From contig NZ_JAPVBI010000001.1 in NCBI RefSeq assembly GCF_026967925.1, forward strand, positions 1,083,613 to 1,147,612: a stretch of 64,000 nt of DNA, in the 5' to 3' direction. The stretch's first letter is position 1; every line of letters begins with the position of its first letter. The DNA comes from Modestobacter sp. VKM Ac-2985. GTDB taxonomy: Bacteria > Actinomycetota > Actinomycetes > Mycobacteriales > Geodermatophilaceae. A program made the position numbers and the translations under genes. A model generated the notes under the pieces. It made no database searches, was not told the origin of the DNA, and saw only the letters and a program-made list of their open reading frames with translations. Below are positions 52,711 through 61,515 of this stretch, piece by piece.

Positions 52711-53447
52711 GGCTCACCGTCGTCGGCTGCTCCGGCAGCGCCCCGGGCCCGTCCTCCCCGGCGTCCTGCTACCTGGTGGAGCACGAGGAGTTCGCCCTGC
52801 TGCTGGACCTGGGCAACGGGTCCTTCGGCGCCCTGCAGGGGCTCACCGACCCCGGCCGGGTCGATGCCGTCTACCTCAGCCACCTGCACGCCGACCACTG
52901 CCTGGACGCGGCGCCGTTCATCGTGTGGCACCGCTACTCGGGCCGCTCTGACGGCCGCGCCGTGCCGCTGTACGCACCGGTCGGTGCCGACCGCCGGCTG
53001 GCTGCCGCCTACGACGCCGACGGCGGGCCGATCGACGACGTCTTCGACGTCACCCCGGTCGGCCCCGGCAGCTGGTCCATCGGGCCGTTCCAGGTGCAGA
53101 CGGTCCGGACGGCCCACCCGGTCGAGTGCTACGCCGTGCGGCTGACCGCCGGTGGCCGGTCGCTGGTCTACACCGGCGACACCGGCCCGTCGGACGCCGT
53201 GGTCGAGCTGGCCCGGGGCGCCGACGTGCTGCTGGCCGAGGCCGCCCACCCCGACGTGCCCGACCTGCCCCCGGGGCTGCACCTGACCGGCCGGCAGGCC
53301 GGTGAGCTCGCGGCCGCCGCCGGGGTCGGCCGGATGCTGGTCACGCACGTGCCGGCCTGGGTGGACGCCGAGGCGCAGCTGGCCGCGGCCCGGTCGGTCT
53401 TCCCGGCCGCCGAGCTGGCCCGGCACGCCGGGGTCCACGACATCTGA
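52707..53447 (+). CDS. MBL-fold hydrolase (Rv1339-like cyclic nucleotide phosphodiesterase)
   Basis: 246 residues with the metallo-beta-lactamase motif [12 protein letters not shown] (HxHxDH), [21 protein letters not shown] and a late VTHVPAW His. Position after murI and overall pattern match Rv1339, described as an atypical class II cAMP phosphodiesterase. The CRP-like site at 38697 fits a cell that uses cAMP. GTG overlaps the murI stop. Confidence 0.88.
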   Translation: MRLTVVGCSGSAPGPSSPASCYLVEHEEFALLLDLGNGSFGALQGLTDPGRVDAVYLSHLHADHCLDAAPFIVWHRYSGRSDGRAVPLYAPVGADRRLAAAYDADGGPIDDVFDVTPVGPGSWSIGPFQVQTVRTAHPVECYAVRLTAGGRSLVYTGDTGPSDAVVELARGADVLLAEAAHPDVPDLPPGLHLTGRQAGELAAAAGVGRMLVTHVPAWVDAEAQLAAARSVFPAAELARHAGVHDI

Positions 53448-53507
53448 GCCGGCGCGGCGCGTCCGGGCCCGGTTGCCCTGCGCCGACGGGCGCGGCACGG
53501 TGACCGG

Positions 53508-54467
53508 GTGGCCAGCAGCGACGAGGAACGGGACGGCGTCCGGCTGAGCAGCCTGGACTCCCCGCTGGGCGACGGGCTCGAGGTGACCAAGCGGGAGCTC
53601 GTCGACCACCTGGACGCCTTCGCCGACCGGCTCGTGCCGCTGCTCGCCGGGCGGCCGCTGACGATCAAGCGCGTCCGGCCCGGTGCGGCGCCGTTCGTCC
53701 AGCGCGACGTGCCGAAGGGCGCGCCGGAGTGGGTCCGGACGGTGGCCACCTGGTCCGACCGGGCGCACCGCGAGGTGCACCAGGTGCTGGTCGAGGACCG
53801 CCGCACCCTGCTGTGGCTGGCCAACCAGCGGGCCGTGGAGTACCACGTGCCGTTCAGCCGGGTGGGGGAGGAACAGCCCACCGGGCTGGTGCTGGACCTC
53901 GACCCGCCCGACGGTGCGCCGTTCGACGTGGTCGTGCGCACGGCACTGCTGTGCCGCCGAGCGCTCGCCGAGGTCGGGCTGACGGCGGCGGTGAAGACCA
54001 GTGGGTCGACGGGGCTGCACGTCGTCGTCCCGGTGCACGGGTCACCGGCCGAGGACGTCGCCGCCGCCACCCGGGCCCTGGCTGCCCACACCGAGCGGCT
54101 GGACCCGGACCTGGCGACCACCGCCTACGTTGTGGCCGAGCGGGGTGACCGGGTGTTCGTCGACTCGACCCGCTCCGGCCGCGGCACGGTCGCGGCGGCG
54201 TACAGCCCGCGGGTGCGGCCCGGGCTGCCGGTGTCCACGCCGGCGGCCTGGGACGCGCTGGACGGCGTCCGGCCCGGCGACGTCACCGTGCGCACCGCGC
54301 GGGAGCGGATCGGGGACGGCGACCCGTGGGCGGCGGCGCTGCCCGACCCGCAGGAGCTGCCCGCCGACCTGGTCGCCGAGGGCCACACCATCCCGGTCGC
54401 CCGGGTGGCCGCGATGCACGAGGGCAAGCGCCGCGCCCGCGCCAAGGCGGCCGAGAGCGGGTCGTGA
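53508..54467 (+). CDS. LigD-type polymerase-domain protein (stand-alone)
   Basis: 319 residues of the archaeal-eukaryotic-primase-like PolDom used in non-homologous end joining: GRPLTIKRVRPG, RTLLWLANQRAVEYHVPF, LVLDLDPPDG (catalytic DxD) and KTSGSTGLHVVVPV. There is no ligase or phosphoesterase domain and no Ku gene near, so it may work with a separate ligase or as a primase or gap filler. Start GTG with CACGGT six bases upstream. It lies between the Rv1339- and Rv1340-like genes, where M. tuberculosis has nothing comparable. Confidence 0.9.
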   Translation: MASSDEERDGVRLSSLDSPLGDGLEVTKRELVDHLDAFADRLVPLLAGRPLTIKRVRPGAAPFVQRDVPKGAPEWVRTVATWSDRAHREVHQVLVEDRRTLLWLANQRAVEYHVPFSRVGEEQPTGLVLDLDPPDGAPFDVVVRTALLCRRALAEVGLTAAVKTSGSTGLHVVVPVHGSPAEDVAAATRALAAHTERLDPDLATTAYVVAERGDRVFVDSTRSGRGTVAAAYSPRVRPGLPVSTPAAWDALDGVRPGDVTVRTARERIGDGDPWAAALPDPQELPADLVAEGHTIPVARVAAMHEGKRRARAKAAESGS

Positions 54468-54532
54468 CCGACGGCAGGACGGGGCCCGCCCGGTAGGACG
54501 AGCCCCGCCACCGCACGGTCACGCGGGGTCGT

Positions 54533-55972
54533 TCAGCTGGTCTGCACCTCGCGGCCGTCCTCGCCCCACATGGTGTGGAAGGAGCCCTCGCGGTCGGTCC
54601 GCCGGTAGGTGTGCGCGCCGAACAGGTCGCGCAGGCCCTGGATCAGCGCGGCCGGCAGGCGCTCGGCCCGCAGCCCGTCGTAGTAGGCCAGCGCACTGGC
54701 GAAGCCGGGCACCGGCACCCCGTGCCGGGCCGCGCCGGCCACGACCTGCCGCCAGCTCTCTTGGCCCTCGCTGACCGCGTTCCGGAAGTACTCGTTGGTC
54801 AGCAGGGTGGTGACGTCGGGCTCGTCGGTGAACACCTGGCTGATCCGGTCCAGGAAGCGCGCCCGGATGATGCAGCCGCCGCGCCAGATCTTGGCCAGCG
54901 CCGCCCGGTCGATGTCCCAGCCGTACTGGTCGGCGCCCTGGGTGATCTGGTCGAACCCCTGGGCGTAGGCGACCACCTTCGAGGCGTACAGCGCCTGGCG
55001 CACCGACTCGATGAAGGCCTCCTTGTCGGCCACCTGCTCGTCCCACTCCCGGTCGGGACCCGGCAGCACCCGCTGCGCCGCCTGCCGCTGCTCCCGGTGC
55101 CCGGACAGCGCCCGGGCGAAGACTGCCTCCGCGATGCCGCTGACCGGCACGCCCAGGTCGAGAGCGGACTGCACGGTCCAGCGGCCGGTGCCCTTCTGCT
55201 CGGCCTCGTCCAGCACGATGTCCACGAACGGCCCGCCGGTCTCGGCGTCGGTGTGCCGCAGCACCTGCGCGGTGATCTCGATCAGGTAGCTCTCGAGGTC
55301 GCCCTCGTTCCAGCCGGCGAAGACGTCGCCGATCTCGGCCGGCGTCAGCCCCAGCCCCTGGCGGAGCAGGTCGTAGGCCTCGGCGATCAGCTGCATGTCG
55401 GCGTACTCGATGCCGTTGTGCACCATCTTGACGAAGTGGCCGGCGCCGCTGGCCCCGATGTGGGTGCAGCACGGTTCGCCGTCGACGACGGCGGCGATCG
55501 ACTCCAGCAGCGGGCCGACCAGCGCGTAGGCCTCCGTCGAGCCCCCGGGCATGATGCTCGGCCCGTTGAGCGCGCCCTCCTCGCCGCCGCTGATGCCGGT
55601 GCCCATGAAGTGCAGGCCGCGGGCGGTGAGCGCCTCGGTGCGCCGGATGGTGTCGGTGAACAGGGCGTTGCCGCCGTCCATCAGCACGTCGCCGGAGTCC
55701 AGCAGCGGGGCGATCTCCTCGATGACGCCGTCGGTGGCCGCGCCGGCCTGCACCATGACGATGATCTTGCGCGGGCGCTGCAGGGCGCCGACGAACTCCT
55801 CCATCGACCCGGTCGGCACGAAGTCGCCCTCGCTGCCGTGCTGCTCGACGAGGGTGTCGGTGCGCCCCCTGCTGCGGTTGTGCAGGACCACCTGGTGGCC
55901 GTGCCGGGCGAGGTTGCGGGCGAGGTTGGCGCCCATGACCGCGAGCCCGGTGACGCCGATCTGATCACTCAT
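54533..55972 (-). CDS. gnd: 6-phosphogluconate dehydrogenase (decarboxylating)
   Basis: 479 residues of the long dimeric form. NADP motif GVTGLAVMGANLARNLARHG, catalytic GASGAGHFVKMVHNGIEYADMQ (Lys, His, Asn) and the C-terminal tail with GADQYGWDIDRAALAKIWRGG, continuing CIIRARFL. It makes ribulose-5-phosphate and NADPH in the oxidative pentose phosphate pathway. ATG 55972. Not in operon with other pentose phosphate genes; bcp follows on the same strand upstream. Confidence 0.95.
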   Translation of the reverse strand: MSDQIGVTGLAVMGANLARNLARHGHQVVLHNRSRGRTDTLVEQHGSEGDFVPTGSMEEFVGALQRPRKIIVMVQAGAATDGVIEEIAPLLDSGDVLMDGGNALFTDTIRRTEALTARGLHFMGTGISGGEEGALNGPSIMPGGSTEAYALVGPLLESIAAVVDGEPCCTHIGASGAGHFVKMVHNGIEYADMQLIAEAYDLLRQGLGLTPAEIGDVFAGWNEGDLESYLIEITAQVLRHTDAETGGPFVDIVLDEAEQKGTGRWTVQSALDLGVPVSGIAEAVFARALSGHREQRQAAQRVLPGPDREWDEQVADKEAFIESVRQALYASKVVAYAQGFDQITQGADQYGWDIDRAALAKIWRGGCIIRARFLDRISQVFTDEPDVTTLLTNEYFRNAVSEGQESWRQVVAGAARHGVPVPGFASALAYYDGLRAERLPAALIQGLRDLFGAHTYRRTDREGSFHTMWGEDGREVQTS

Positions 55973-56047
55973 GCCACGACCCTGCCCGAGCCGGGCCCGG
56001 CTGACCAGCGCCGTCCCAGCCCCTGGACAGGAACCGCTGGGGGGGCG

Positions 56048-56548
56048 TCAGTCGATGCCGAGGTCGCGCATCAGCTTCGCCACGTGCCCGGTGGCCTTGA
56101 CGTTGTAGGCGGCCTTCTCGATCTTGCCGTCGGCGCCGACCACGAAGGTCGACCGGATGACCCCGACGACCTCCTTGCCGTACAGCTTCTTCGGGCCGTA
56201 GGCGCCGTAGGCCGTCAGCACCTGCTTCTCCGGGTCGGAGACCAGGGTGATCGACAGCTCCTCCTGCTCCCGGAACCGGCTCAGCTTCTCGGGGACGTCG
56301 GGGGAGACGCCGATGATGTCGAGCCCGGCCTCGGCCAGGTCCCCGGCCGCGGCGGTGAAGTCGACGGCCTGGGTGGTGCAGCCCGGGGTGAGCGCGGCGG
56401 GGTAGCAGTACACGATGACCCGCCGACCCCGGTAGGACGACAGCGAGACGGGGGTGCCGTCGGCGTCCGGGAGGGTGAACTCCGGCGCCGGGTCACCGGG
56501 GGTGAGGCGGACGGGGGCCGTGTCGATGCCGGGGGCGGTCTCGGTCAT
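56048..56548 (-). CDS. bcp: Thioredoxin-dependent peroxiredoxin (Bcp/PrxQ)
   Basis: 166 residues with YCYPAALTPGCTTQAVDF around the peroxidatic Cys57, and GPKKLYGKEVVGVIRSTFVV. The Cys usually found five residues later (Cys-x4-Cys) is missing, so it belongs to the 1-Cys variant; Cys48 might serve as partner. It reduces hydroperoxides. ATG 56548 has CACCAT six bases upstream. Confidence 0.92.
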   Translation of the reverse strand: MTETAPGIDTAPVRLTPGDPAPEFTLPDADGTPVSLSSYRGRRVIVYCYPAALTPGCTTQAVDFTAAAGDLAEAGLDIIGVSPDVPEKLSRFREQEELSITLVSDPEKQVLTAYGAYGPKKLYGKEVVGVIRSTFVVGADGKIEKAAYNVKATGHVAKLMRDLGID

Positions 56549-56596
56549 GGATGGATGGTGCCGCACCCGGCCGACGCTTCCCAACCCGGTCGACGC

Positions 56597-57001
56597 TCAG
56601 CCGGTCAGGAAGCTGAACCGCACGTGCCGCGACGGGTTGTCGACGTTGGTGTCGACGAAGCAGATGCGCTGCCAGGTGCCCAGGGTCAGCCGCCCCTCGA
56701 GCACCGGCACCGTGGCGTGCGGCGGGACGAACGCCGGCAGCACGTGGTCGCGGCCGTGCCCGGGGGCACCGTGCCGGTGCCGCCAGCGGTCGTCGCGGGG
56801 GAGCAGCTCGTCGAGCTGGGCGAGCAGGTCGTCGTCGCTGCCGGCGCCGGTCTCGATGATCGCGATCCCGGCGGTGGCGTGCGGCACGAACACCTGGAGC
56901 AGGCCGTCGCCCTCGCCGCGGACGAACTCCGCGCACTCGTCGGTGAGGTCGACCACCGACGGGACACCTCCGGTGCGCACCGCGCGCAGCTCTGATCGCA
57001 T
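56597..57001 (-). CDS. YjbQ-family protein (UPF0047)
   Basis: 134 residues with [16 protein letters not shown], the conserved His/Glu pocket, [15 protein letters not shown] and [15 protein letters not shown]; all residues thought to bind metal are present. Some relatives have weak thiamine phosphate synthase activity but the native role is unsettled. CAGGCT six bases before ATG 57001 suggests leaderless expression. A perfect 26-bp inverted repeat lies between it and rph. Confidence 0.88.
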   Translation of the reverse strand: MRSELRAVRTGGVPSVVDLTDECAEFVRGEGDGLLQVFVPHATAGIAIIETGAGSDDDLLAQLDELLPRDDRWRHRHGAPGHGRDHVLPAFVPPHATVPVLEGRLTLGTWQRICFVDTNVDNPSRHVRFSFLTG

Positions 57002-57068
57002 GGCCCGAGCCTGGCACGGGCGGTGGCCCTCCCGCCCGGCGACGTCCGCTCGGCAGCCGGTCTCTCCG

Positions 57069-57136
57069 CATTGCACGCTCTTCCTCCGCAGTGCACGCGC
57101 TGCAGCATGAGCACTGCGGAGGAAGAGCGTGCAATG
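57069..57136. repeat. Perfect 26-bp inverted repeat between divergent genes
   Basis: Arms 57069–57094 (starts CATTGCACGCTCTTCC) and 57111–57136 are exact reverse complements with a 16-nt loop. It lies in the gap between the start of the yjbQ-like gene and rph, where no transcript ends, so it is unlikely to be a terminator. It looks like a mobile or structural palindrome. Confidence 0.9.
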
Positions 57137-57225
57137 AGGTCGCGGGGAGGGGGGTCGCGGGCCGGGCCGGGCCGGGCGGGCGGTGGCGCGGGAGTGGGGC
57201 TGCCGCGGCACTACCCTCGGACCAC

Positions 57226-57948
57226 GTGACCCGCCCCGACGGCCGCGCGGCCGACCAGCTCCGCCCGGTGACCATCACCCGCAACTGGCTCGACCACGCC
57301 GAGGGCTCGGTGCTCGTCGAGTTCGGCCGTACCCGCGTGCTCTGCGCCGCCAGCGTCACCGAGGGCGTGCCCCGCTGGCGCCGCGGCTCGGGCCTGGGCT
57401 GGGTGACCGCCGAGTACTCGATGCTCCCGCGGGCCACCCACACGCGCAGCGACCGCGAGTCGGTCAAGGGCAAGATCGGCGGCCGCACCCACGAGATCAG
57501 CCGGCTCATCGGCCGGTCCCTGCGGGCCAGCATCGACCTGGCCGCGCTGGGGGAGAACAGCATCGCCCTGGACTGCGACGTCCTGCAGGCCGACGGCGGC
57601 ACCCGCACCGCCGCGATCACCGGCGCCTACGTGGCCCTCGCCGACGCGGTGAGCTGGCTCGGCGAGCGCGGCAAGCTGGCCAGCGCGACCCCGCTGCCGA
57701 ACTCGGTCGCCGCGGTCAGCGTGGGCGTCATCGACGGCGAGCCGCGGCTGGACCTCGCCTACGAGGAGGACGTCACCGCCGGCACCGACATGAACGTCGT
57801 GTGCACCGGCACCGGCGGCTTCGTCGAGGTCCAGGGGACGGCGGAGGGCGCCGTCTTCGACCGGGCCACCCTCGACGAGCTGCTCGACCTGGCCGTCGCC
57901 GGCTGCGCGGAGCTGACCCTGGCCCAGCAGGTGGCGTTGTCGGCGTGA
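57226..57948 (+). CDS. rph: Ribonuclease PH
   Basis: 240-residue phosphorolytic exonuclease that trims tRNA 3' ends. Signatures: [62 protein letters not shown], and [25 protein letters not shown] 57226; TACCCT eight bases upstream is a likely -10, so the leader is almost absent. Overlaps rdgB (GTGA), as Rv1340–Rv1341. Confidence 0.95.
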   Translation: MTRPDGRAADQLRPVTITRNWLDHAEGSVLVEFGRTRVLCAASVTEGVPRWRRGSGLGWVTAEYSMLPRATHTRSDRESVKGKIGGRTHEISRLIGRSLRASIDLAALGENSIALDCDVLQADGGTRTAAITGAYVALADAVSWLGERGKLASATPLPNSVAAVSVGVIDGEPRLDLAYEEDVTAGTDMNVVCTGTGGFVEVQGTAEGAVFDRATLDELLDLAVAGCAELTLAQQVALSA

Positions 57949-58553
57949 GCCAACTGCTGCTCGCCACCCGCAACGCCGGCAAGCTCGCCGAGCTGCAGCG
58001 GCTGCTGTCCACCGCCGTCCCCGGGGTCGAGGTGCTCGGCCTGCGCGACGTCCCGGAGTACCCCGAGGCGCCCGAGACCGGGGCGACGTTCGAGGAGAAC
58101 GCGCTGCTCAAGGCGCGGGAGGCGGTCCGGTACACCGGCCTGCCGGCGGTCGCCGACGACTCCGGGATCACCGTCGACGCGCTGAACGGGATGCCGGGGA
58201 TCCTGTCCGCCCGCTGGTCCGGGCGGCACGGGGACGACCCGGCCAACACCGCCCTGCTGCTCGGTCAGCTGGCCGACGTGCCCGAAGAACGGCGTGGCGC
58301 GGCGTTCGTCTGCGCGGCCGCCCTGGTCACGCCGGACGGTGGCGAGCACGTGCTCGAGCGGCGCTGGCCGGGCACGGTCGTCCGGGAGCCCCGGGGCAGC
58401 AACGGCTTCGGCTACGACCCGGTGTTCGTGCCGACCGGTCTGACCGTGACGTCGGCGGAACTCGACCCGGCGGAGAAGGACGCGATCAGCCACCGGGGGC
58501 GGGCGTTCGCCGCGCTGCTGCCGGTCATCGGCGAGGTGCTCGGCGGCCGCTAG
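57945..58553 (+). CDS. rdgB: dITP/XTP pyrophosphatase RdgB/HAM1
   Basis: 202 residues that remove non-canonical purine nucleotides. Motifs: [66 protein letters not shown] and [14 protein letters not shown] overlaps rph. Its stop shares CTAG with the stop of the convergent minus-strand gene (58550–58553). Confidence 0.95.
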   Translation: MSQLLLATRNAGKLAELQRLLSTAVPGVEVLGLRDVPEYPEAPETGATFEENALLKAREAVRYTGLPAVADDSGITVDALNGMPGILSARWSGRHGDDPANTALLLGQLADVPEERRGAAFVCAAALVTPDGGEHVLERRWPGTVVREPRGSNGFGYDPVFVPTGLTVTSAELDPAEKDAISHRGRAFAALLPVIGEVLGGR

Positions 58554-59095
58554 CGTCGCTGCGTCCAGTCGATGAACCACAGTGAGCACGCCGCGAGCAC
58601 CGGGTGGAACGCCAGCACGAGGAAGGCCGCGAACACCCGGTCGGACCGCCACCGGTCCCGCAGCTGCTGACCGCGGCTGCGGTCGGCGACCGGGACGACC
58701 GGGGCCTCCGCGTCCGCGCTGAGCGGGTGGGACTGTGCCGCCTGCCAGGCCTCGACCCGGGTCCAGCCGGGGGCGAGCCCGCACCCCAGGGCCAGCAGTG
58801 CGGCGCCGACGAGCAGCGGCAGCAGGGTGTCCGGCTGCAGCACGACCAGGCCGGCGGCGGCCGCGCCCGCGGCGAAGCCGGCCACGGTGACGGCGCCGAG
58901 GCAGAAGACCAGCCCGAGCGCGACGACCAGGGCGAGGTGGCCGGGCAGCAGCACGTCGCGCACCGGCCGGTCGGTGGTGAGCAGGACGACGCCCTGGACC
59001 CCGAGCGCGACGGCGCCGGCCAGCAGCGCCCAGCGGATCGGCACCCGGGGAGGGCCGGCCACGGTGGCCGACCGCACCGGGGACACGGCGGTCAT
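58550..59095 (-). CDS. Membrane protein linked to the MshEN glycosyltransferase
   Basis: 181 residues with about four to five hydrophobic helices (WALLAGAVALGVQGVVLL, LALVVALGLVFCLGAV, LLPLLVGAALLALGCGLA, FAAFLVLAFHPVLAACSLWFI) and a cytosolic stretch between the third and last. No family is recognised. It overlaps the upstream glycosyltransferase gene (ATGA), so the two are probably a unit; it might help to export or anchor the product. Confidence 0.7.
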   Translation of the reverse strand: MTAVSPVRSATVAGPPRVPIRWALLAGAVALGVQGVVLLTTDRPVRDVLLPGHLALVVALGLVFCLGAVTVAGFAAGAAAAGLVVLQPDTLLPLLVGAALLALGCGLAPGWTRVEAWQAAQSHPLSADAEAPVVPVADRSRGQQLRDRWRSDRVFAAFLVLAFHPVLAACSLWFIDWTQRR

Positions 59096-61080
59096 GCCCG
59101 GTCCTCCGCCGTGCGCGCCGGGCCGGGCGCCGGGGCGGGCCCGGCGTCCATGTCCGGCGTGTCCTCGGCCTGGACGTGGCTGGACAGCCCGTGGTTCGTC
59201 TTCTCCCAGTAGAACGGCTTGACCAGCAGCTGCCACAGCGCCTTGTACGAGGCGATCGAGTGCAGCAGCCAGTAGAGCGGGGAGAGCAGCGCGAACGGCA
59301 CCAGGCCGTAGGTCCGTCGTTTGAAGCCCGCCAGCAGCGACAGGTAGATGATCACGCCGTTGCCCAGCAGCAGGTTGGCCAGGCTGACCTGCACCAGCCA
59401 GCCGGGCAGCGCCGGGGTCAGGGCGCCGGGCGCCAGGAGCTCGACCGCGAGCATCGCGTAGAGCCACGGGGCGGCCAGGAACATCAGCGGGGTGCCGCCG
59501 ATGAGGAGCGCGAAGCCGGCCGCCTGCCGGGGGCCGACGCTGCGCAGCAGCCGCCAGGGGTGCCGGGTGTGCACCAGGACCGTCTGCATGTAGCCCTTGA
59601 TCCAGCGGCTGCGCTGCCGGATCCAGTTGCCGACGGCCATGTTGGCCTCTTCGTACGTCGTGGAGTTGACGACGGCGACGCGGTGGCCGCGGGCGGAGGC
59701 GCGGATGCCGAGGTCGGCGTCCTCGGTGACGTTGTAGGGGTCCCAGCCACCGAGGTCGCGCAGCATGTGGGTGCGGAAGTGGTTGCTCGTGCCGCCCAGC
59801 GGGATGGGCAGCCGCAGCTTGTCCAGGCCGGCCAGCGTGTAGTCGAACCAGGAGGAGTACTCCAGGGTGAACATGCGGGTGAGCAGGTTCTCCCGGGCGT
59901 TGAAGTAGTTCAGCGCCGCCTGCACGCAGACCAGGTCGTCCCCGCCCTTGCGGAAGGCGATCAGCGACTTCTTCAGCTGGTCGGCGTCGGGGCGGTCCTC
60001 GGCGTCGTAGATGACCACGTACTCGCCGCGGGCGAAGGCGAGCCCGACGTTGCAGGCGCGCGGCTTGGTCTTGGGCAGGGAGTGCGGGACGACGACGATG
60101 CGGACGATGTCCGGCGGTGCGGCGGCCAGCGCGGCGGCCAGCGTCTCCGGGTCGTCCTCCTCCAGCAGGAGCAGGATCTCCAGCTTCTCCCGCGGCCAGT
60201 CCAGGTCGGCCAGGTTGCGCATCAGCAGCCCGACGATGCCGGCTTCCTTGTAGACGGGGACGAGGATCGTGTAGACGGGCAGCTCGGCGTCGTCCAGTGC
60301 GTCGACCTCCGCCGCGGTGACCTGCTCGACGGTCTCCCAGGCGGTGCCGACGGTGCTGATCACCGCCTTGGCGCCGACGGCGAGGGCGACGGCGACGTTC
60401 ACCGTCGCGACCAGGACCAGCATGGTCAGCGAGGGGTCGAGCACCAACCCGGTCACGGTGGCGACGAGGAGGGCGATCAGGGCGGCGATCTGCGGCCGGA
60501 CGAACACCGTGGACGCCGACTCGTCCGGCCTGCGCTCGGCCAGCGCGCTGACCGCGTCGTGGACCAGCTCGTCCCGCCACACGGTGCGCAGCGCCCGCTG
60601 CACGTCCCAGTCGGTGGTGACCACCTGGCGCACCCGCGGGATGCCGGTGCGCTGCACGACGACCTCGGCGATGTGCGCCGACGGGCGGCCGGCGGTGGCG
60701 ACGACGACCTGGCGATGGCCGTCGCCGTCCTCCTCGACGCGCAGCGGCACCCAGGTCTCCCGGGCGAGCATCGCGGCGGGGAAGCGCCGGGCCAGTCCCT
60801 CGTCGACGTCCACCGGGTCGACGAACGCCAGGTCGGCGCCCCACACCGCGGCCAGGCCGACGTAGAGCTCCCGCCGGGTCACCCAGCCCTTGGCCAGGAC
60901 GACGGAGCCCAGCGGTGCGCCCACCCGTTCCTGCTGGTCCAGGGCCTCGGCCAGCTGTTGCTCGGTGAGCACGCCCTGCTCGACCAGGACGGCGCCGAGC
61001 CGCTGGGGCGCGGCGTGCTTCCCGTGGTCAGGGCGCAGTGCCGGGCCGGGGAGGGCGCCGCGGGGCGCGAAGACCGTCAC
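59092..61080 (-). CDS. MshEN–GT2 membrane glycosyltransferase (NfrB/XagB-like)
   Basis: 662 residues in two parts. Residues ~25–85 are a MshEN (T2SSE_N) c-di-GMP-binding module: RLGAVLVEQGVLTEQQLAEAL, then LGSVVLAKGWVTRREL. After membrane helices (about 200–245) comes a processive GT2 domain: VPVYKEAG, IYDAEDRPDAD (DxD), PLGGTSNHFRTH, VTEDADLGIRA (TED) and QRSRWIKGYMQT (QxxRW), then more helices. NfrB of E. coli with this layout is activated by c-di-GMP and makes a surface glycan. An exopolysaccharide role is inferred. GTG 61080. Confidence 0.88.
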   Translation of the reverse strand: MTVFAPRGALPGPALRPDHGKHAAPQRLGAVLVEQGVLTEQQLAEALDQQERVGAPLGSVVLAKGWVTRRELYVGLAAVWGADLAFVDPVDVDEGLARRFPAAMLARETWVPLRVEEDGDGHRQVVVATAGRPSAHIAEVVVQRTGIPRVRQVVTTDWDVQRALRTVWRDELVHDAVSALAERRPDESASTVFVRPQIAALIALLVATVTGLVLDPSLTMLVLVATVNVAVALAVGAKAVISTVGTAWETVEQVTAAEVDALDDAELPVYTILVPVYKEAGIVGLLMRNLADLDWPREKLEILLLLEEDDPETLAAALAAAPPDIVRIVVVPHSLPKTKPRACNVGLAFARGEYVVIYDAEDRPDADQLKKSLIAFRKGGDDLVCVQAALNYFNARENLLTRMFTLEYSSWFDYTLAGLDKLRLPIPLGGTSNHFRTHMLRDLGGWDPYNVTEDADLGIRASARGHRVAVVNSTTYEEANMAVGNWIRQRSRWIKGYMQTVLVHTRHPWRLLRSVGPRQAAGFALLIGGTPLMFLAAPWLYAMLAVELLAPGALTPALPGWLVQVSLANLLLGNGVIIYLSLLAGFKRRTYGLVPFALLSPLYWLLHSIASYKALWQLLVKPFYWEKTNHGLSSHVQAEDTPDMDAGPAPAPGPARTAEDRA

Positions 61081-61226
61081 CCCGTGGTGGTCGGCACCTG
61101 CGTCGTCCGGCTGTGCTCGGACGGCGGGTGGGCCACTCGGGCGGGTGAGCCGGTGCCCTCTGGGCGGCGTCGCTACCGTCGGGCTCCAGCGGCCGCAGCG
61201 GGCGACCGGGGACGGGGGAGTGGTCG

Positions 61227-61475
61227 ATGGCGAGCTTGGAGCAGCTGCGCCGGTTCGGGCTGGTGCTGGAGATGGCCGAGGCGGCCGGGGACGGCGACTG
61301 GCGGGCCTGGACGGCGGTGCTGGGCGGCCTGGACGAGGACACCCGCGCGGACGTCGTGCGGCAGTCGTCGCTGGTGATCGCCATGCTCTGCGAGCGGGAG
61401 GCCGAGCGGCGGGGCATCACCCGCGACCAGTTCCTGGCCCAGTTCCGGGCCGAGGCGATGGACTCTCTCGGCTGA
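61227..61475 (+). CDS. Small uncharacterised helical protein (82 aa)
   Basis: Charged helical protein with FGLVLEMAEAAGDGDWRAWTAVLGGLDEDTRADVVRQSSL and a C-terminal RDQFLAQFRAEAMDSLG. No family recognised. ATG 61227 has GGGGGAG upstream and a TACCGT box (61174–61179) about 48 bp before it. It lies between the glycosyltransferase and a beta-rich protein gene. Confidence 0.55.
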   Translation: MASLEQLRRFGLVLEMAEAAGDGDWRAWTAVLGGLDEDTRADVVRQSSLVIAMLCEREAERRGITRDQFLAQFRAEAMDSLG

Positions 61476-61515
61476 TCGCAGGCGTGCCTGCCGTCCCGGC
61501 GGGCACGATGGCCGG

